From Mesorhabditis belari (taxonomy: Eukaryota; Nematoda; Chromadorea; Rhabditida; Rhabditidae), in NCBI GenBank assembly GCA_958450365.1, contig CAUEEP010000904.1, positions 496,001-560,000 of the forward strand: a stretch of DNA of 64,000 bases. The letters run 5' to 3'. This document shows positions 57,766 to 64,000 of the stretch, piece by piece (the first letter of the stretch is position 1; every line of letters starts with the position of its first letter). The notes beneath the pieces were generated by a model. The model saw only the letters and a list, made by a program, of their open reading frames with translations. It was not told the DNA's origin and ran no database searches. The position numbers were made by a program, and so were the translations under genes.

Positions 57766-58124
57766 CCGTATTTATTCTAATAAACGCCGCTCCCCTCAGC
57801 CAACTTTAGACGCCTCGCTCTCAGCCCTATTTTGAGATATTTTTATGTTTAATATACCAAAAGATAGGAGACATTAAGGACTTTATTTTGGTATATTAAA
57901 CATAAAAATATCCAAAGGGCTGGCGTCTAAACCCCTCTTGACCTACTTTAGGCGCCTTGTTCTCAGCCCCATTTTGAGATATTTTTATGTTTAATATACC
58001 AAAATAAAGCCCTTAATGTCTCCTATCTTTTGGTATATTAAACATAAAAATATCTCAAAATAGGGCTGAGAACGAGGCGTCTAAAGTTGGCTGAGGGGAG
58101 CGGCGTTTATTAGAATAAATACGG
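57766..58124. mobile_element. Foldback element family I
   Basis: Begins CCGTATTTATTCTAATAAAC and ends with its inverse, TA on both sides. Inside, TTGAGATATTTTTATGTTTA / TAAACATAAAAATATCTCAA appears several times in alternating orientation, so the element is a palindrome containing smaller palindromes. Confidence 0.88.
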
Positions 58125-58914
58125 TACATATTGAAAAAGGATTTCTCAACTTATTCTTCGAACTAACAGTTTTTTCGTTTCAAAAAGTCGCTCTTTTTTT
58201 TTTCGAAACCGAAAAGCAATAGATATCCTCTGTTTTTCAGCTTTTACCCCCTCAACTACGTCACAATAAACGGTCGACTCATTGCTGAGAAATTGCGATA
58301 AAACAGAGACATCGGAGAAGAGGTTTTCGCCTAAACTTTCCCCTTTTCAGTGTACATTAAATGACGTCATGTCATTTGTGACTGTCAATCACAAAAACCA
58401 AAAACAAAATAAAGAATTTGCCACTCCCAAAGTAAACAGTCTCTCGTCATTGGGATAAAAATGAGAAATTAGGGGAAATCTGGAATTTTTCACTTGAAAA
58501 ATAGATTGGTAAAGGGAGTTTTCGTTTTGACATAGCTGTTGTTTTGACATAGCTGTTCTTTTGACTTTTAAAAAGTATTCAGTTAAGTTTACGTTGAAGA
58601 TCATATGAATAGAGTCATTTTTAAGTAAGCAAGGCTTCTGCAGATACCCAAGCCGTTTCAAACCCGGTCTAGACATTAAACGAGAGTTAGCCGAGAGAAC
58701 CAGAGCTTTCCAACGGACAGAATTGAACCAAAGAACCAGCCAAACAACCTTCCCAGATTTCGAATTGCCTCTATAGGGCTGATAGCCTAGTTTTTAAGCC
58801 TTTGATTGTTTGTAATTTATGCAATAAATAAAGAGAGTTCTCTTTTGGCACTTGGAATTTACAACTCTCTGTGGTCACCAAACCTGACTACTGACTTACA
58901 ATTACAGAAGATGT
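58125..58914. other. Non-coding stretch
   Basis: No gene supported. A TGACGTCATGTCATTTGTGAC stretch at 58360-58382 contains a CRE-like TGACGTCA palindrome. Confidence 0.4.
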
Positions 58915-59423
58915 TCATATGTCACAGTTTGAGCACTTGCTTCAAAAGAAACCCATTTTGGTGTCAATGGAAAAGTTGTAGAGAATCAAAAATCAAGCTT
59001 ATATCCAAATTTTCAAAACGATTCAAAAACTGGTTTTCAAGAAATGCCAAATTTACGAATTTTCACAAAACTTGCAACAAAACTTGCATTTTAAGCGAAA
59101 CTACTAAGTGTATCTTTTTGAAAATTTGGTTATAAGCCTAATTTTTGATTCTCTACAACTTTTCTAGTGACACCAAAATGGGTTTCTTTTGAAGAAAGTG
59201 CTCAAACTGGGATATCCAGTCTTTATCTCCAGTCCTCCATTTTTGAGTCTCACACTTGTCTAACACACAAACCAAAATCCTACTACGAAAGAGGAATCCG
59301 CAAATTGCCTGTAAAATGGGCAGAAGTCGTCAATAATAATGGAAATTATTTGGAATGAATTTATCGTTTTATTTTGAATAAATTTTAGTTCAAAGTCTGG
59401 CAGTTTTTAATTCACCAACCCAA
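58915..59423. mobile_element. MITE family D, left-truncated copy
   Basis: Starts inside the family consensus (CATATGTCACAGTTTGAGCA) without the left terminal repeat and ends CACCAACCCAA followed by TA. Interior as in the other D copies. Confidence 0.85.
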
Positions 59424-59814
59424 TACAATCGTTTTGATCACGTATAGAATTCCCTACCGATTAGCATTAGAAATTTATTATCTCTCCCCGTTTTTAAACA
59501 AGCAATCTCTTGTCTAGCACAATATTTGCTATTTTTTGTATTAAAATTCCGCTCACAGGACCAGACTTCGGTTCCTGATGTTGCTTTTTCTTTTGGAGCA
59601 ACTTCTAATTGCATTATGGTTTTCCTTTTAATTTTTTCAATTGTTTACATAAATTTGCGCATATTTCTTGCAATTTTACATTAAAACCATCAGAAAAAAA
59701 GTGTCCAAACAAAAGCTCACGTTGAGTTCGTGCTTTTCCCCAGTTAGAAACAAAGTTTTAAGCCTTTAAGCCTTTAGCTTTATTGATCTCAAGTGGTAGC
59801 ATTCAACGATAAGG

Positions 59815-60310
59815 TGACATATGACAATAGCCGGCAGTTTTCAATTCACCAACCCAATAGTTCCTTTTAAGACATTCGACTTTGAGATACGTGTAAAAGA
59901 GGCAAAAGATTAGCCAACTCTTTTCAAATTTGCGAACTTACTTTTTTACAAAACGATCAAATTATGATCTAGAATCTAGAGTGAAGTGAGATCAAACGTC
60001 TGATCAAACGAATCAAGTCGATCACTCTAAATCTAAGTCTGGATCGGACGTCTGATTTAGAGTGATCGGCTTGATTCTAGATCGGACGTTCGAGCTCACT
60101 TCACTCTAGATCGGACGTCCAATCGGACGGATTTCTAGATCGGAACTTATTTGGAATGAATTTATGGTTTTATGTTGAATAAATTCTAGTTCAAAGTCCG
60201 GCAGTTTCCAATTCACCAACCCAATAGTTTCTTTTAAGAAATTCGGCTTTGAGATACGTGTAAAAGAGTCAAAAGATTAGCCAACTCTTTTCAAATTTGC
60301 GAACTTACTG
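59815..60310. repeat. Direct duplication carrying a MITE-D end, with GATCGGACGT palindromes
   Basis: The block from CCGGCAGTTT..CACCAACCCAATAGTT through AGCCAACTCTTTTCAAATTT occurs at 59830-59942 and again at 60198-60308. Between them lie inverted GATCGGACGTC motifs (60028-60140). This looks like a segmental copy of a MITE end plus flank. Confidence 0.78.
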
Positions 60311-60751
60311 AGCTAGAAACTGAATCATTGAAATAATTGCAATAATTGACAGAAAATAGTATAATTGAAGGAAAAAAATTGATAAAACGAAACACATCAC
60401 ATTGTGCTTTGGCTAAGTTTTCTCAATTTCCCTCCCTTCTTTTTTTCTTTCGATTTTATATTGTTCCCTAGAGAAAATGACGTTCATTTGAATGATTAAA
60501 CCAAAAACAAATCGTTTTTCGTCTTTGTTTATTCATTGTTTTTAAATTGAAATTGACGAATTCGCAAAATTTTTTAGCAAATTTGAGGGGAAATTTGTTT
60601 TGTCGGAAGAAAGTTCAAAATTTCTCGACTTTCCCGAATTTATTTCGATACTGATCGCCGACTTTCATCTCGTCACTCATTTTTAGGGGAACCATTCTAA
60701 AAGTTGTTTGGTATAGAAAGATCACAAGATATAAAAGATCACAAATCTTCT
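60311..60751. other. 3' flank of the MFS transporter
   Basis: Non-coding, AT-rich. It is downstream of the stop codon of the minus-strand transporter and probably holds its 3' UTR. No clear poly(A) signal identified. Confidence 0.45.
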
Positions 60752-63700
60752 TTACCGTCTATACATGAGAACCCAAGCCAATGCACAAAGCAAAGAGATC
60801 ACGATCACGATGATCCACGGGTTTCCAATTCCGGATGATTCGAAAAGACTTCTAAACATTGTGGTAATGCTTGATAGCGTTTTACAGAAATGAGTAGAGT
60901 TGTATCTGAGGTTATAAAAAATAGTTATTATATCTTTCTAAAAACATTTTTCTCGGCATTCAGGTCATAAATCTCGTTCTTGTCCTTGTCTTTGTCCTTG
61001 TCTTTGTCCTTGTCTTTGTCCTTGTCCTTGTCTTTGTCCTTGTCTTTGTCCTTGTCCTTGTCTTTGTCCTTGTCTTTGTCCTTGTCTTTGTCCTTGTCCT
61101 TGTCTTTGTCCTTGTCTTTGTCCTTGTCCTTGTCTTTGTCCTTGTCTTTGTCCTTGTCTTTGTCTTTGTCTTTGTCCTTGTCCTTGTCTTTGTCTTTGTC
61201 CTTGTCTTTGTCCTTGTCTTTGTCTTTGTCTAAGTCCTTGTCTTAAGTGACTTGGGCTTACTAGGAAACGTCGCCAGGTGCCCGTGATCTTTTATAACGA
61301 AACCAACTCCATCTTATAGAATCGACTACGCTGATTCCGAATCCCTTTTCAATTTTTGCCCTTGAGGCCTGTAATCCGGGATATCTGGGTTACAAGTTTT
61401 AGCCCTTCTTACCTGAGCTCATTTTTCGCAACGGAGCCAACTAGTGGCGTGGTGCATCGCCAAAGGTGCCGACTACAGATCCAAAGCACTCTGGTTCGAT
61501 CCCCTCCTTTTCGATCCCCCTCCCCTCCTAAAAAACCAAAAGAAATTGGCCGAGGAGTCGTCGTCAGCTTTGGCGATGCGCCACGCCACTAGTTGGCTCC
61601 GTTGCGAAACATCAGTTAAGAGAGGCTAAAACTTGTAACCCAGATATCTCGCGTTACAGGCCTCGAGAGCAAAAACTGAAAAGGGATTCGGAATCAGCGT
61701 AGTCGATTCTATGAGATGAAGTTGGTCTCGGTCACAGGGACCGGACGACGCTCCCTAGTTAGGGACCGTAAACTACAGCTACGCCCCGCTGGATCAGAGT
61801 TGAGCGCTGTCAGTCAGCCGTACTATTATACTTTTGAGTAAATTGTCCTTTTCCCAGCGATTGTGGGACATTTGATACGTGCCCCGCCCCTTTTTCCATT
61901 GGCAATCCAACTTTGAGCTTAAATATCTTGGTGTTGGACTGTCCAATTTAAATAGCTTTTGTACCAATCGACAGAGAAAGACTTGGCGCATTGAATGCTC
62001 TTAAGAATATTTAAATTGGACAACCCTACACCAAAATATTTGAGTTTAAAGTTAAATTGCCAATGGCAAAGAGGGCGGGGCGCGTCCGATAACCTTTCCC
62101 AGCGATCTGACAAAGAGCGTCTCAAGTGTTCAAGTTACTTCTATCAAAAACCGTCACCTTTTAAATTTTGAAAGTCTAATCTTTGAACATATTCATAAAC
62201 TTACGCCACAAACAATGGCCCAATAAGGCGAGCCGAGCTACCTGCCAAAAGGAGAATTCCTTGCATCGTGCCCTGAATCCTTTAGCTTTTTACTAAAGTT
62301 TAAATCTTACTTGATCTCTTGGACCGATCAGCGTTGAATAAACAACTGTCATTGTTACATTGATAATCGGAAAAGCGAGACCGACAAGGATCATATAGGA
62401 AAATACATAGACATAGACATTGATGGGCGGAGTGGTGGCACACCAATCGAATGATTGACGACAACCAACTGGTTCATCGATTTTCACCAAAGTTCCATTG
62501 ATCGTTTCAACTATTTTCAAGATTTTTTGATTAGATTTTCTTAAAGTTACATTCTTGTTGATATTGAATTTTGCCCGGGAGAAACCACCAGGGATAGGTG
62601 AGAATATGGAAAAGAGTCAACAACAAGATGCCAATGATAGTCCAGAGACGATGGTTCAAACTAAAAATAAACGATTTTAAATAGAGAAATTAGACTGTTT
62701 TGAAGTTCTTTAAACTGGAAACTGTATTTTTAACCATTTATTCGCAATCAGCTTTCATTTCCAACTCTAAAAACTCAACTATTGGGTTGGTGAATTGAAA
62801 ACTGCGGGCTATTGTCATATGTGACAGTTTGAGCACTTTCTTCGAAAGAAACCCATTTTGGTGTCAATGGAAAAGTTGTAGAGAATCAAAAATCAAGCTT
62901 ATATCCAAATTTCCAAAATGATACGCTTAGTAGTTCCGCTTAAAAACCAAGTTCTGTGAAAATTCGTAAATTTGTTCTGTGTGTTCTTGGTGCGGGCGGG
63001 TAATCGCTCGACGTCTGGCACAGGGATTTTACATAACCCCCTTCCCTCTCTCTTCGGCAAACTAATCTGACCGTCTCCGCAGCCTCAAATTCGACATTGA
63101 CTTCTCAAATACGACATTGATTAAATCAAGGCTAATCTCAATTGATTGGGTTGGTGAATTGAAAACTGCTGGCTATTGTCATGTGTGACAGTTTGAGCAC
63201 TTTCTTCAAAAGAAACCCATTTTGGTGTCAATAGAAAAGTTGTAGAGAATCAAAAATCAAGCTTATATCCAGATTTTCCGAACGATTCAAAAACTGGTTT
63301 TCAAGAAATGTCAAATTTACGAATTTTCACAAAACTTGCAACAAAACTAGCATTTTAAGCGAAACTACTAAGTGTATCTTTTTGGAAATTTGGCTATAAG
63401 CCTAATTTTTGATTCTCTACAACTTTTCTATTAACACCAAAATGGGTTTCTTTTGAAGAAAGTGCTCAAACTGGGACATTTCCAGTCCTCCATTTTCGAG
63501 TCTCACACTTGTCTCACACACAAACCAAAATCCTACTACGAAAGAGGAATCCGCAAATTGCCTGTAAAATGGGCAGAAGTCGTCAATAATAATGGAAATT
63601 ATTTGGAATGAATTGATGGTTTTATTTTGAATAAATTTTAGTTCAAAGTCCCGCAGTTTTCAATGCACCAACCCAATCGTTGTACTTTGTGGTTGCAAAA

Positions 63701-64000
63701 TAGAGAACACTTTACTTTCTGGTACACTTAGGCACTTATTTACTTACTTTATTATAGAAAAATGGGCTCCAGTATTAAGTGAAAGAAATGATTGTCACAG
63801 AAATTAGATGCTTGAGAAATGAAATCATAAAAATGCTTGGGTAGCATGGAAAGATTGATGTTTGCAAGTTACTGATCGTTAAAAGTATTGGAATTTTTAA
63901 GCGCTACTTTTTAAGCATACCTTCAATTTCATCTTTCCCCCAAGGCACCTACTTCTTTCCGAAATCCCAAACTGTATTCGAGGCATAGTATGCAAGTCCG
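60752..64000 (-). CDS. MFS transporter, MFSD8/CLN7-like, 3' part only
   Basis: A polytopic membrane transporter; mammalian MFSD8 is lysosomal. Exons (minus): 64000-63953 (incomplete, runs out of the window), 62660-62551, 62510-62311, 62272-62205, 60851-60752. Phases agree at every junction. Visible protein, about 175 residues: GLAYYASNTVWDFGKN, then a helix (RLWTIIGILLLTLFHILTYP), SFDWCATTPPINVYVYVFSY, a helix, TLIGPRDQ, GTMQGILLLAGSSARLIGPL (the family's conserved G-T-M-Q-G loop and helix) and a last helix, PWIIVIVISLLCALAWVLMY, ending RR-stop. The G-P-R-x-Q-G-T-M-Q-G motif and the W-C pair before it support the assignment; the substrate cannot be inferred. The intron between the last two exons is 1.35 kb and full of repeats. 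Confidence 0.85.
60975..61245. repeat. (CCTTGTCTTTGT)n microsatellite in the last MFS intron
   Basis: About 45 hexamers of CTTTGT and CCTTGT mixed. Open frames of Ser-Leu repeats are by-products. Confidence 0.95.
61262..61760. mobile_element. Foldback element with a tRNA-like module
   Basis: The arms 61262-61470 and 61545-61760 mirror each other: ATCGACTACGCTGATTCCGA against TCGGAATCAGCGTAGTCGAT, and CGCAACGGAGCCAACTAGTG against its inverse. At the inner side of the left arm, GTGGCGTGGTGCATCGCC and CTCTGGTTCGATCCCC (61445-61505) form a tRNA-like A/B-box pair. The right arm repeats only the A-box side. Confidence 0.82.
61884..62080. mobile_element. MITE family B, third copy
   Basis: CCATTGGCAATCCAACTTTG to AATTGCCAATGG, with the core CCAATCGACAGAGAAAGACT as in 14328-14732. 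It lies in the last MFS intron, next to the foldback. Confidence 0.85.
62782..63677. mobile_element. MITE family D, composite copy in the first visible MFS intron
   Basis: Same two-part structure as 36405-37317: a partial copy from 62782 with the GGCGGGTAATCGCTCG middle, then a full copy from 63146 ending CACCAACCCAA at about 63676. The outer left end is flanked by TA. Confidence 0.85.

Noticed and set aside
60980..61246. Ser-Leu repeat ORF
   Set aside because: Translation of a CTTTGT/CCTTGT microsatellite inside an MFS intron.

Overview
This is eukaryotic, AT-rich DNA and almost certainly nematode. The support is short introns ending in TTTCAG or TTTTTAG, two start codons sitting just behind strong 3' splice sites (as expected where leaders are trans-spliced), nematode-type gene families (a many-exon OAC/NRF-6-like acyltransferase with an SGNH domain, a secreted TIL inhibitor, a CCCP-1-type coiled coil), many mariner/Tc1 remnants, and an interstitial array rich in TTAGGC, the nematode telomere unit. 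I cannot name the species.

Region by region: (1) 0.7-8.7 kb (+) is a membrane acyltransferase gene of about 17 exons, followed by a short unrecognised ORF and poly(A) signals near 9.4 kb. (2) 9.45-9.85 kb (-) is a frameshifted gene fragment bordered by a dead Tc1/mariner piece. (3) 10-15.3 kb holds satellites, foldback elements and MITEs. (4) 15.3-24.7 kb (+) is a complete 16-exon SLC41-family divalent cation (Mg2+) transporter of 561 aa, with a dead Tc1/mariner element and several foldbacks in its introns. (5) 25.6-38.9 kb (-) is a complete 21-exon, 755-aa coiled-coil protein, the CCDC186/CCCP-1 type that works at the trans-Golgi in dense-core-vesicle formation. (6) 39.5-40.8 kb (+) is a small secreted TIL-domain protein whose last cysteines are replaced by a non-LTR retrotransposon tail. 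(7) 40.8-45.7 kb is a transposon graveyard: LINE tails, a piggyBac fragment, Tc1-type MITEs, a nearly intact mariner with a 331-aa transposase, and the TTAGGC-like array. (8) 45.7-60.7 kb has no convincing gene; it holds tandem repeats, tRNA-like SINE pieces, foldbacks, and unexplained single-copy-looking blocks. (9) 60.75-64.0 kb (-) is the 3' half of an MFS transporter (MFSD8/CLN7-like) that runs off the window.

The genes do not form an obvious pathway. The strongest theme is architecture. Host exons are few and small, introns carry most of the mobile DNA, and at least three foldback elements carry tRNA-like (A box/B box) modules. Three short stretches of host exons have been copied nearby. 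All exon borders were called by eye from reading frame, GT/AG sites and phase. The totals for the SLC41, CCCP-1 and TIL models are exact multiples of three, which supports them.
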